Shown: piece by piece, positions 1 to 8,034 of the stretch
Numbering within the stretch: the first letter of the stretch is position 1
How the letters are laid out: every line of letters begins with the position of its first letter
Program-made: the position numbers and the translations under genes
The notes under the pieces: model-generated
Told to the model about the DNA's origin: nothing
Seen by the model: only the letters and a program-made list of their open reading frames with translations
Databases searched by the model: none
Assembly: GCF_002148795.1 (NCBI RefSeq)
Contig: NZ_MPOB01000005.1
Coordinates: 151,023-215,022, forward strand
Reading direction: 5' to 3'
DNA from: Oceanibaculum nanhaiense
GTDB taxonomy: Bacteria; Pseudomonadota; Alphaproteobacteria; Oceanibaculales; Oceanibaculaceae
DNA length: 64,000 nt

Positions 1-209
1 ACCAGTGCCGCCGGCAGCAGCAATTCCTGCAGCGTTGCCCCCTGGAACACCCGGGCGATCAGCCAGCCCAGCAAGGCGAGGCGCGCGATGCCCAGCGCCA
101 CGGCGGCAAGGCCGATGGCCACGGCACCGGCGATGCGCCAGCGCACACCCTCGGTGAAGGCCCAGAGCCGCATTTCGAAATGCATGTCGATCCCCGCTGT
201 CGATGCCAT
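1..209 (-). CDS. ABC transporter ATP-binding/permease protein, N-terminal fragment
   Basis: The reading frame is open from an ATG at 209 (a second in-frame ATG lies at 185) and runs off the left edge, so only about 69 codons are visible. The visible part starts with a short polar stretch (HFEMRLWAFTEG) followed by a hydrophobic helix rich in Ala/Leu/Gly and the segment GWLIARVF. This resembles the first membrane helix of the permease half of fused ABC exporters. No ATPase motif is inside the window, so the assignment rests on the N-terminal resemblance only; another polytopic membrane protein is possible. Confidence 0.5.
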   Translation of the reverse strand, partial: MASTAGIDMHFEMRLWAFTEGVRWRIAGAVAIGLAAVALGIARLALLGWLIARVFQGATLQELLLPAAL

Positions 210-319
210 TGCGTCGCATCAGCTTATCGCAAGCGCGATGGCAGGACAGCCCGCATGACGGGAAGGGGGCGATACGCCGCCGTAACGCGCGGTAACGCCT
301 GTAGTCGCGCCGGAGAGGA

Positions 320-685
320 TTAGCGGATCAGCGGGATCACCAGGCTGGCCAGCCACAGCGAGAAGGCACCGCCGGCACTGTATCGGGCATAGCGTTGATA
401 GATGTCGCGCAGCGTGCCGCCGATCACCTTCTGGCGGCGGCTTTCCGGCAGCGGATGGGCCTTGCCGAGCAGCAGCCAGGTCTCGGTTCTGCGGTAGTCG
501 GTGCTGGCCGCCATCATGGCGCGATAGGCCAGGATAGCCGCCATGATGATCATCGTCGCCGCCCCCATTTTCAGGGACAGCGCGACATCGAAGCTGAAGG
601 CGACCATGAGGGTGCCGACCGCGAGCAGGGCAAAGGCCGTGCCGCGCCGCACCGAAATTTCCGCACAGGTCTTGATACGGTCCAT
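320..685 (-). CDS. Small membrane protein of unknown function
   Basis: This encodes 121 residues. Two adjacent hydrophobic segments (about residues 16-32 and 36-55) and a third at the C-terminus (about 105-119) predict an inner-membrane protein; the middle is basic and polar. The start at 685 is preferred because AGAGGTGG lies about 9 bases upstream. An ATG at 724 would add 13 residues but has a poorer ribosome binding site. I recognise no family. It sits between an ABC transporter gene and a YggT-like gene on the same strand. Confidence 0.6.
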   Translation of the reverse strand: MDRIKTCAEISVRRGTAFALLAVGTLMVAFSFDVALSLKMGAATMIIMAAILAYRAMMAASTDYRRTETWLLLGKAHPLPESRRQKVIGGTLRDIYQRYARYSAGGAFSLWLASLVIPLIR

Positions 686-759
686 GAACAGCCACCTCTC
701 ATACTGGTGACGATCAATGACCATACTGTGCGCGCGGCCTTTGACCGGCGCAAGATGGA

Positions 760-1083
760 TTATGTGGCCGGCTGCAGCCCCAGCGAGGGGGCGAGGCCGT
801 AATAGCCGAGAACCGCCCAATAGGCGAAGCGCAGCACCAGCAGCCAGAAGATTGCCACCAGCGGCAACAGCCCGCGGGTCACGAAATTCGGCGTAATGGC
901 GCTGACCGCATTCAGGATCGGGTCGGTCAGGCGGGTGAAGGTGCGCCAGATGTAATTGTGCCAGTCCGGCGAGACGAACAGCCCCAGAATCATGCGCCCC
1001 AGCAGCGTATAGATCAGCGCCGCGACGATGTAGTTGGGGATGTGGAAGTACCAATAGTCCCAGAACGGATTGCCGGAGAACAT
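760..1083 (-). CDS. YggT-like integral membrane protein
   Basis: This is a 107-residue protein with hydrophobic segments around residues 16-34 and 70-100. Between them is TRLTDPILNAVSAITP, which matches the (R)xTxPxLxxxRxxxP region of YggT/YGGT-repeat proteins, small inner-membrane proteins of poorly defined function. The start at ATG 1083 puts an aromatic N-terminus (NPFWDYWYF) in front of the first helix. Upstream on the same strand lies the symporter operon, with a clear terminator between them, so this gene probably has its own transcript. Its function cannot be inferred further from sequence. Confidence 0.65.
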   Translation of the reverse strand: MFSGNPFWDYWYFHIPNYIVAALIYTLLGRMILGLFVSPDWHNYIWRTFTRLTDPILNAVSAITPNFVTRGLLPLVAIFWLLVLRFAYWAVLGYYGLAPSLGLQPAT

Positions 1084-1154
1084 GTGCGTTTCTTCTGCCC
1101 CGAAAACGATTTTTGCGTGTGACGTGTCCCTGCCAGGCGGGAAGCCTAGCAAAG

Positions 1155-1191
1155 CGGAAAAGAAAAGGGCAGGGCCGTGATGGCCCTGCCC
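1155..1191 (-). terminator. Rho-independent terminator of the symporter operon
   Basis: On the minus strand, just after the symporter stop codon, a perfect 10-base-pair stem (GGGCAGGGCC at 1167-1176 pairing with 1182-1191, 5-base loop) is followed by a T-rich run ending near 1155. This is the textbook layout of an intrinsic terminator reading in the direction of the symporter. Confidence 0.85.
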
Positions 1192-1214
1192 AGTTGCTTT
1201 CGTAAAAAGACCGG

Positions 1215-2972
1215 TCAGTCGGCCTTTTCTTCCATCAGTGTCTGGCCCCTGGGGATGCGGATCGAGTCGATGAAATCCTGCATCTCCTTGGACGGAGCCG
1301 GTGTCATCCAGCTGACGATGATGGTCGCCAGGAAGCCCGTCGGAATACCGAACAGGCCGGCCGAGATGTTGGACACCCCGAACCACAGCGGCATGCCGAA
1401 ATACTTCGTTCCCACCAGATAGAACAAGGTGAAGCCGAAGCCGATGATCATGCCGGCAATGGCGCCCTGGTTTGTGCAGCGTTTCCACCACACACCCAGC
1501 ACCAGGACGGGGAACAACCCGGCTGCCGCGAGGGAGAAGGCCCAGGCGACCAGTGCCAGAATGCCGCCTGGTCTTGACGAAGCCACCACGGCGGCAAGGA
1601 GTGCCACCGCCACCAGCAGGACACGCGCGATCATCAGGCGCTTCGCGGTGGAAGCGGTCGGATCGATCATGCGGTAGTACACGTCATGACTGAGCGCGTT
1701 GGCGATGGCCAGCAGCAGACCGTCCGCAGTGGACAGCGCGGCTGCCAGACCGCCGGCCGCGACCAGGCCTGCGATCACGTAGGGCAGGCCGGCAATTTCC
1801 GGCGTCGCGATAACGATGACGTCCGGGTTTATCTTCAGTTCGGCGATCTGAAGGATGCCGTCGGTGTTCAGGTCGGTGATGGTGACGAGGCCGATGCTGG
1901 AATAGATCTGCACCCAGTCCGGCAGGGCCGCGATATTGGCACCGATGACGTTGGCGTAGATTTCGTACTTCGCGAAGGCGGCATAGGACGGCGCCGTGAA
2001 GTACAGCAGGAAGATGAACAGCATGCTCCAGCCGACCGACTTGCGGGCATCACGCACGCTGGGCGTGGTGAAGAACCGCATCAGCACGTGCGGAAGCGAG
2101 GCGGTGCCGACCATCAGACACAGGATCAGCGCGAAGAAGTTCAGCGGATCGAATGACGAGAATGGAACGATGTGCGGCGTTACGCCGGCCAGTGCAGGCT
2201 TGGTCTGCTCCAGCTCGGTGATGCGCTGCAGGATATCGCCATACATCAGCTGCGGGACCGGGACGCCGGTCGTCTGCGCCGACAGGATGACCACCGGCAC
2301 CATGTAGGCGATGATCAGCACGATATACTGCGCCACCTGGGTCCAGGTAACCGCCCGCATACCGCCCATCATCGAGCAGACCAGAATGCCGATCAGACCC
2401 ACGAACACGGCGATCTCGAAGGAGATGCCGAGGAAGCGCGAGGCAATCGTGCCGACACCGACGACCTGACCGACGATGTAGGTGAAGGAACAGCAGAACA
2501 GCACGATGATGCCGATGGTACGGGCGAAGTTGCCGCCGAAACGCGCCCCCAGGAAGTCGGGGACGGTATAGGCGCCGAACTTGCGCAAGTAAGGTGCGAT
2601 CAGCACCGCCACCAGCACATAGCCGCCGGTCCAGCCCAGCACGAAGGCGAGGCCGTCATAGCCCTGGGCATAAAGACCACCCGCCATGGCGATGAAGGAG
2701 GCGGCACTCATCCAGTCGGCGGCTGTCGCCATACCGTTGTAGAGCGGCGGCACGCGCCGTCCGGCGACATAATATTCCGACACCTGCATGGTACGCGACA
2801 GGATGCCGATGCCGGCATAGACGGCCAGGGTGAAGAACACGAACAGGTAGCCGATGATCTTGTTCGGCACGCCAAGCTGTTCGAGGATCGCCAACAAGAT
2901 GACAAATCCAAGGAAGCCGCCGGTATAGAAGCCGTAGATGCGGCCGAGGTTAGATAGGAAATCGCCTTTCAT
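1215..2972 (-). CDS. Sodium:solute symporter, acetate/VC_2705-type
   Basis: This is a 585-residue polytopic membrane protein of the sodium:solute symporter (SSS) family with about 13 predicted membrane helices. Recognisable segments are YYVAGRRVPPLYNGMATAAD near the N-terminus, GFVILLAILE at the first helix and GLAAALSTADGLLLAIANALSHD in the second half, all typical of ActP-like and VC_2705-family permeases for acetate or related monocarboxylates. The start at 2972 is fixed by GGAGGGAAAG just before the ATG; a longer frame to 3008 is not supported. It follows the DUF4212 gene by 14 bases, and that family is the usual small partner of this symporter subfamily. The substrate is inferred from family, not shown. 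Confidence 0.9.
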   Translation of the reverse strand: MKGDFLSNLGRIYGFYTGGFLGFVILLAILEQLGVPNKIIGYLFVFFTLAVYAGIGILSRTMQVSEYYVAGRRVPPLYNGMATAADWMSAASFIAMAGGLYAQGYDGLAFVLGWTGGYVLVAVLIAPYLRKFGAYTVPDFLGARFGGNFARTIGIIVLFCCSFTYIVGQVVGVGTIASRFLGISFEIAVFVGLIGILVCSMMGGMRAVTWTQVAQYIVLIIAYMVPVVILSAQTTGVPVPQLMYGDILQRITELEQTKPALAGVTPHIVPFSSFDPLNFFALILCLMVGTASLPHVLMRFFTTPSVRDARKSVGWSMLFIFLLYFTAPSYAAFAKYEIYANVIGANIAALPDWVQIYSSIGLVTITDLNTDGILQIAELKINPDVIVIATPEIAGLPYVIAGLVAAGGLAAALSTADGLLLAIANALSHDVYYRMIDPTASTAKRLMIARVLLVAVALLAAVVASSRPGGILALVAWAFSLAAAGLFPVLVLGVWWKRCTNQGAIAGMIIGFGFTLFYLVGTKYFGMPLWFGVSNISAGLFGIPTGFLATIIVSWMTPAPSKEMQDFIDSIRIPRGQTLMEEKAD

Positions 2973-2986
2973 GACTTTCCCTCCGC

Positions 2987-3259
2987 TCAGTCTTCGGCCA
3001 CGCCGCAATCCTCATCGATCTGGTTTTGCTTTGCAGCATACCAGAAAATGAGGACGACGAAGACGATCAGCGAGCCCTGGGCGGCCATATAGAAGCCCAG
3101 CGGGAAGCCGATGAAGTTGATTTCATTCAGCGCACTGACGAAAAAGTGCACAACGAAGCCGAAAACAAACCAGATGGCCAATGTGATCCACATCAGCGAT
3201 TTGGTTCGTTGCCAGTGCTCCACCGCCCTGTCGGGTGAAGTCGAGGAATCACTAGACAT
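2987..3259 (-). CDS. DUF4212 small subunit of the symporter
   Basis: This 90-residue protein has two membrane helices (about residues 22-44 and 52-75), with HWxRTKSLMWITLAIWFVFGF at the start of the first and the conserved GFPLGFYMAAQGS turn before the second. These are the hallmarks of DUF4212, the small protein nearly always encoded directly upstream of VC_2705-type sodium/solute symporters. The last residues are acidic. It is the first gene of a two-gene operon. About 210 bases separate it from the divergent gene at 3473, a region that must hold promoters for both directions. Confidence 0.88.
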   Translation of the reverse strand: MSSDSSTSPDRAVEHWQRTKSLMWITLAIWFVFGFVVHFFVSALNEINFIGFPLGFYMAAQGSLIVFVVLIFWYAAKQNQIDEDCGVAED

Positions 3260-3472
3260 CTTGAATACGTCTCCCTCCTGTTTGCCGGGCGGCTTTTTTT
3301 TGCTTATCTCCGCCCCGAATGACCCTTCCAGGCACAGCTTTCACTACCCGAGTTTTTCAGGCAAATGCTGTGCGCGCAATCGATGCGATGTAACCAAAAC
3401 GTTCTCTTGCGCTTAACCGAAAATAGCATAGCCTATTACTTGTCAAAACAATAATTGTGGGCGGGGGAGGAT

Positions 3473-4117
3473 TTGTTAGCGTCGATTACACGTCTTTGGC
3501 GGCCCGAATCTTCAGTGAAGGATGCCGCAACCTTTCGCCGCTTCATGGCCGAGCAATCGGCGTTCGTGGCGCAGAAATGCACATTCGAATATGCGCGCGC
3601 CCGCGCCGGGCTGAACTGGGACAAGCTGTTCCGTGAAATGGCCTTCCGGCAGGCGGTGGAAAAATCGCGCTGGGAGGCGTTCTGCTACGTGCTTTCCGAC
3701 GTCGGCATTATCCTGGAAGGCGCCTTGCGGCCGCATGCCAGGACGCGCGAGATCGAGCTGGCCGAGCGTATGGGCCGGCTGTTCGAGCTGTGCCTGCTGG
3801 AGCATCCGATCCCGGACCATCGCCCTGAGGGCTGGGGCGACGAGATTGAGGCGTTCAAGCTGCGCCTCGCCCAGGCGCAGATGACGGCCCCCAAGGCGCC
3901 TTACGATATCGGCGAAATCTCCGGCGGGCGGATTTACAAGGTGCTGCCGATTCACAGCAACCTCACGCGCTTCGACCGCGAGCTTGTGACCAACAATATT
4001 CGGTTCTCGCTGTGCCGCTTCCACGAGGACATGTTGCGCCGGCTGGCGCCTGAGGCCGTCGTGGCGGACATGCTGTCCGGCGTTCCGGTCGTCGAGGCTG
4101 CCGACCGGCAGAGCTGA
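3473..4117 (+). CDS. Conserved hypothetical protein in the symporter/exonuclease locus
   Basis: This encodes about 214 residues with no signal peptide and no membrane helix. Early sequence ATFRRFMAEQSAFVAQKC is followed by a mostly helical, charged protein. I do not recognise a catalytic motif. The start is uncertain: there is no ATG, and the frame opens with TTG at 3455 and TTG at 3473; a purine-rich stretch (GGGGGAGG, 3463-3470) lies between them and favours the second. The next gene on the same strand begins 12 bases after the stop, so it is very probably co-transcribed with the membrane exonuclease and CBS-DUF294 genes. Context links it to whatever that unit does beside an acetate-type transporter. 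Confidence 0.75.
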   Translation: MLASITRLWRPESSVKDAATFRRFMAEQSAFVAQKCTFEYARARAGLNWDKLFREMAFRQAVEKSRWEAFCYVLSDVGIILEGALRPHARTREIELAERMGRLFELCLLEHPIPDHRPEGWGDEIEAFKLRLAQAQMTAPKAPYDIGEISGGRIYKVLPIHSNLTRFDRELVTNNIRFSLCRFHEDMLRRLAPEAVVADMLSGVPVVEAADRQS

Positions 4118-4129
4118 GCGGGGCGCGCC

Positions 4130-5536
4130 TTGCGCGGCGGCTTGCGGAAGGCCTTGTTCGTCACCCTGCTGGTGGTGGCTGGCGGATTCCTGGTGGCGCT
4201 GTTTCCGGCATTGTTCGGTCTGGTCGACCTTGAGCAGGGGATCGATGGCTGGGCGCTGGCCAGCCTCGCTGGCCTCGCTGCCGGTATTGCCGGGCTCTGG
4301 GTCATGCTGACTCTTCTGGACGGGCATTTCGATCAGCTGGTGCGGCTGCATGGCGCGGTGCTGGGGGCCGGGGTGCGTGGCGGCACGCTGCCGGACAGCT
4401 GGAACCAGGGCGGCGGCAAGCCCGACGAGTTGCACCGCCTGGCCGGTGCCATCGCCGCCGTGCTGGCCCGCGACCGCGCCGACGACCGCCGTGTCGATGC
4501 GCGGCTCAGCGCGATTCTGGGCGCTATCGGCGAGCCGATCCTGGTGGTCACGCAAACCGGCCTGGTCAGCCTGACCAACGCCCGTGCCACCGCGCTGCTT
4601 GGGCAGGACCGGCTGCGGCTGGGCGGCAGTCTCTTCGCCATTCTGGACCGTGAAGCGCTCATAGAGGCCTCGGCGGCGGCGCATGCGGCGGGGGCGCCGG
4701 TTGAACGCATCCTGCCGGGCGTCAGCGGCGATACCTACGCCACCCGCATCGCGCCGCTGGCCGAACCGGACGGGCTGCTGCTGGTCTTCCTGTCCGACGC
4801 GCCGGGCCCGATGCCAAGCCCTGTCTCAGGGCCGGTCGAGCATGATATGGGGCTGCACGACATGCCGCCCACCATCCCGATCGCGCCCGATCTGCCATTG
4901 ACCGGCTTGCCGGCGGTGTCGCTGGATTGCGAGACCACGGGGCTGGACGTCGCCATTGACCGTGTCGTCTCGGCCGCCGGAATCGTCATGCACGGGCCAC
5001 GGCTCTATCGCCATCTCGCCTATGACCGGCTGGTCAATCCGGGCGCGCCGATACCGCCGTCATCAACGGCGATTCACGGCATTACCGATGCGATGGTGGC
5101 CGATGCGCCGCCGGTATCGCAGGTACTGGCGGAACTGGCGGAACTGGTGCGCGGGCGTGTCATCATCGGCCACAACATCGCCTTCGACCTGGCGGTGCTG
5201 CGCAATGAGGCGGCCCGGCACGGCGTCGCCTGGACCGACCCGCCGGCGCTGTGCACGGCGCTGCTGTTCAGCTTCCTGTATCCGCGCCATCGCGACCTCA
5301 ATATGGAGGCGGTGGCCGCGATGTGCGGGGCGGAGATCGAGGGCCGCCACACCGCTTTCGGCGATTGTCTGGTGACCGCCGAAATCTTCGCCGGCATGCT
5401 GCCGATGCTGGCTGAGCGCGGCGTCACCACGCTGGCCGACGCCGAGCGCATCATGGCGCAGCCCTCAATCATGCGGGCGCGCCAGCATGAGGCCGGCTGG
5501 CATGCGGGAACGGATGGAAAGGCCGGCGAGAGATGA
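4130..5536 (+). CDS. Membrane-anchored PAS-DEDDh 3'-5' exonuclease
   Basis: This is a 468-residue protein. Residues 1-70 carry two hydrophobic helices, about 125-200 look like a PAS-like fold (AILGAIGEPILVVTQTGLVS), and 265-440 are a DnaQ/RNase T type exonuclease domain. All exonuclease motifs are intact: DCETTG (Exo I), HNIAFDLAVL (Exo II) and HTAFGD (Exo III, DEDDh type), so it should hydrolyse nucleic acid 3' ends. It differs from the DNA polymerase III epsilon subunit by its membrane and sensor parts. TTG 4130 is the most upstream start; TTG 4142 is an alternative. Its stop overlaps the next start (ATGA), which indicates translational coupling with the CBS-DUF294 protein. Confidence 0.85.
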   Translation: MRGGLRKALFVTLLVVAGGFLVALFPALFGLVDLEQGIDGWALASLAGLAAGIAGLWVMLTLLDGHFDQLVRLHGAVLGAGVRGGTLPDSWNQGGGKPDELHRLAGAIAAVLARDRADDRRVDARLSAILGAIGEPILVVTQTGLVSLTNARATALLGQDRLRLGGSLFAILDREALIEASAAAHAAGAPVERILPGVSGDTYATRIAPLAEPDGLLLVFLSDAPGPMPSPVSGPVEHDMGLHDMPPTIPIAPDLPLTGLPAVSLDCETTGLDVAIDRVVSAAGIVMHGPRLYRHLAYDRLVNPGAPIPPSSTAIHGITDAMVADAPPVSQVLAELAELVRGRVIIGHNIAFDLAVLRNEAARHGVAWTDPPALCTALLFSFLYPRHRDLNMEAVAAMCGAEIEGRHTAFGDCLVTAEIFAGMLPMLAERGVTTLADAERIMAQPSIMRARQHEAGWHAGTDGKAGER

Positions 5537-7005
5537 ATGCCGACGCGCTGCAACGGCTGGACAGCTTCCCCTATCGCCATCGCGTTGCCGAGGTGATGGC
5601 CAGTCCAGTCGTCACCATGCCCGAGGCCGCGACGGTGAAGCAGGCCTGCGACCTGATGATCGAGAAGGGCATCAGCTCCGTCATGGTTACGGGGGATGCC
5701 GGGCTGGCTTCCCCTCTGGCCCCCCCTCTGGCGCCGCCGCTGGGCATCGTCACCGAACGCGACGCGCTGCGGCTGATCGCCGAGCAGGGAGCGGCAGCGC
5801 TCGATGCGCCGCTGTCGCGGCTGATGAGCAGCCCGGTCGAAGGCGTGCCGCAGGATGCCTTCGTCTATCTGGCACTGGGCCGGATGGACCGGCTGGGCGT
5901 GCGCCATCTGGCGGTGTTCGACACGGACGGGGCCGTGGTCGGCATCCTGTCGGCACGGCAGCTGCTGCGCCAGCGCGCCGGCTCCGCGCTGGCCATCGGC
6001 GACCGTATCGGCGTCGCGCAGAATGCCGAAGAGATGGCGGAAATCGTGCGCGGCCTGCCGGATCTCGCCAGTTCGCTGCTGGCCGAACAGGTGGCGCCGC
6101 TGGACGTGGCCGCCGTCATTTCCGGTGTCATGCGCGATGTGACCGGCCGGGCCGCGCGCCTGTCCGCCGAGGCGATGCTGGAGTCCGGCTGGGGTGCGGT
6201 GCCGGCGCCGTGGTGCGCGCTTATTCTCGGTTCCGGCGGGCGTGGCGAAAGCCTGCTGGCCCCTGACCAGGACAATGGCATCCTCCATGCCGGCACAACG
6301 AAGGATGATGCCTGGTACGCCGAACTGGGCCGCCGCATGGCCGACATGCTGAACGAGTCGGGGATTCCCTACTGCAAGGGCGGGGTGATGGCGAAGAATC
6401 CGGAATGGCGCCATGACGAGACCGGCTGGCGCCGCGCCATCGATATCTGGGCGGAACGGCCAATCGGGGAAAACCTGCTGAATGTCGATATCTTCTTCGA
6501 TTTCCAGTCGGTCGAGGGGCAGGCGGATCTGGCGGAGCTGCTGCGCGCCTACGCGCTGGACCGGGCGCGCAAGACCATCGGCTTTCTGCGTAACCTGTCG
6601 CTGAACCAGCGCGAGATGCGCCCGCCGCTGGGCTTCTTCGGCGGCATCCAGACCATCGAGGGGCGCGTCGATCTGAAGATCGGCGGCCTGCTGCCGGTGG
6701 TCAGCGCGGCGCGCATCCTGGCGCTGAAGGGCGGGGTGGCGGCGACGGCGACGGCGGACCGGCTGCGCGAGGCCGCCAGCCTAGGGTTGATCGCGGAGGC
6801 CGATGCCGCGGACCTGGCCGGCGCGCACCGCATTCTGGTGCGGCTGGTGCTGGAACAGCAGATCGAGGATATCGCCGACGGCCGGAAGCCTGGCACCAGG
6901 GTGGAACTTGCGCGTCTCACCAAGCCGCAGCGCCACCTGCTGCGCGAGGTGCTGCGCCGCATCGGCCAGGTGCCCGACATGGTGCAGGACGCGCTGTCGG
7001 CCTGA
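5533..7005 (+). CDS. CBS-domain DUF294 nucleotidyltransferase-like protein
   Basis: This 490-residue cytoplasmic protein has two CBS domains (about residues 15-150), a DUF294 putative nucleotidyltransferase domain with GSGGRGE then DQDNG (about 235-255, the G-S-x-D-x-D pattern also seen in GlnD), and the DUF294 C-terminal helical domain (about 330-485). The motif residues for metal and nucleotide binding are present, so it may transfer nucleotidyl groups, while the CBS pair probably senses an adenine nucleotide. A Pro/Leu-rich tandem (LAPPLAPPL) lengthens a loop in the first CBS domain. It overlaps the exonuclease gene by four bases. The target protein is unknown. Confidence 0.88.
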   Translation: MNADALQRLDSFPYRHRVAEVMASPVVTMPEAATVKQACDLMIEKGISSVMVTGDAGLASPLAPPLAPPLGIVTERDALRLIAEQGAAALDAPLSRLMSSPVEGVPQDAFVYLALGRMDRLGVRHLAVFDTDGAVVGILSARQLLRQRAGSALAIGDRIGVAQNAEEMAEIVRGLPDLASSLLAEQVAPLDVAAVISGVMRDVTGRAARLSAEAMLESGWGAVPAPWCALILGSGGRGESLLAPDQDNGILHAGTTKDDAWYAELGRRMADMLNESGIPYCKGGVMAKNPEWRHDETGWRRAIDIWAERPIGENLLNVDIFFDFQSVEGQADLAELLRAYALDRARKTIGFLRNLSLNQREMRPPLGFFGGIQTIEGRVDLKIGGLLPVVSAARILALKGGVAATATADRLREAASLGLIAEADAADLAGAHRILVRLVLEQQIEDIADGRKPGTRVELARLTKPQRHLLREVLRRIGQVPDMVQDALSA

Positions 7006-7083
7006 AACCTGTCGGGGGCTGTTTGTCTGGCTAGGATGGTGCACCGCCTATAGGCTGCAGAAAAATCCGCGGATGAGGACTTC

Positions 7084-7914
7084 ATGACCATACGAAAAAT
7101 GACACCGGCCGAATTGGCGCTGGTGCTCGACTGGGCGGCAGGGGAAGGGTGGAATCCGGGGCTGGAGGATGGGCCGGCCTTCTGGGCGGCCGATCCCGAC
7201 GGATTCTTCGTCACGCTGCGCGATGGCGCACCCATCGCCGCGATTTCCGTGGTCAATCTCGATCCCGGCTTCGCTTTTCTGGGGCTGTATATCTGCCGTC
7301 CCGAATGGCGCGGACAGGGCATCGGCATGGCACTGTGGCAACACGCCCTGCGCCATGCGGGGAACCGGACCATCGGGCTGGACGGCGTCGCCGCGCAGCA
7401 GGCCAACTACGCCAAGTCGGGTTTTGCGCGCACCGGCGCGACGCGGCGGCTGGAAGGAACGCTCGACGCACAGGACAGCGCCGATATCCGAATGATGACG
7501 CCGGCCGACCTGCCGGCGCTGCTGGCGCTCGATGAGAGGGCGAATGGCTATGCCCGCCCGGCTTTCCTGTCCGCCTGGGTGCAGCCGCTGGAGACGCGCC
7601 GCACGCTCGTTCTGCACGCGCCAGATGGCCCGGCGGGGTTCGCCACCATCCGGCGCTGCCGCAGCGGGTCGAAGATCGGCCCGATCGTGGCGCCCGATGC
7701 CGCTGCCGCCCTGCGGCTGATCCGCGCCGCCGCCGGCCTGTTTCCCGATACCGGGCCGGTCATCGTCGATGTGCCCGACAGCAACACGGCGCTGGGACAC
7801 TTGCTGGCCGAGGCCGGAATGGTGGAGACCTTCGCCACCGCGCGCATGTACAAGGGCGCGCCGCCGCCGGCAACCGCGCTGCTGCACGCGCCGGCGACTC
7901 TGGAACTGGGCTGA
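7084..7914 (+). CDS. GNAT N-acetyltransferase with two GNAT folds
   Basis: This 276-residue protein begins with a GNAT domain whose acetyl-CoA motif A is visible as CRPEWRGQGIGMALW (about residues 76-90). The second half (about 135-265) is a second, more divergent acetyltransferase-like domain with RSGSKIGPIVAPDAAAALRL. This two-domain layout is common in GNAT proteins of the Acetyltransf_18 (YitH-like) type. ATG 7084 is used. It stands alone between the DUF294 gene and the cyclase. The acceptor substrate cannot be read from sequence. Confidence 0.82.
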   Translation: MTIRKMTPAELALVLDWAAGEGWNPGLEDGPAFWAADPDGFFVTLRDGAPIAAISVVNLDPGFAFLGLYICRPEWRGQGIGMALWQHALRHAGNRTIGLDGVAAQQANYAKSGFARTGATRRLEGTLDAQDSADIRMMTPADLPALLALDERANGYARPAFLSAWVQPLETRRTLVLHAPDGPAGFATIRRCRSGSKIGPIVAPDAAAALRLIRAAAGLFPDTGPVIVDVPDSNTALGHLLAEAGMVETFATARMYKGAPPPATALLHAPATLELG

Positions 7915-8034
7915 ACCCGCATTTTGTTTGCGATCCGGCGTGGCATAATCGCGAAACTTGATAAATTTTAAACAATTTGATCTGTACAATGCGGCTTAGC
8001 CAGCCTTCTGGCGGTTTTCCTGCCGGGCTGAACC

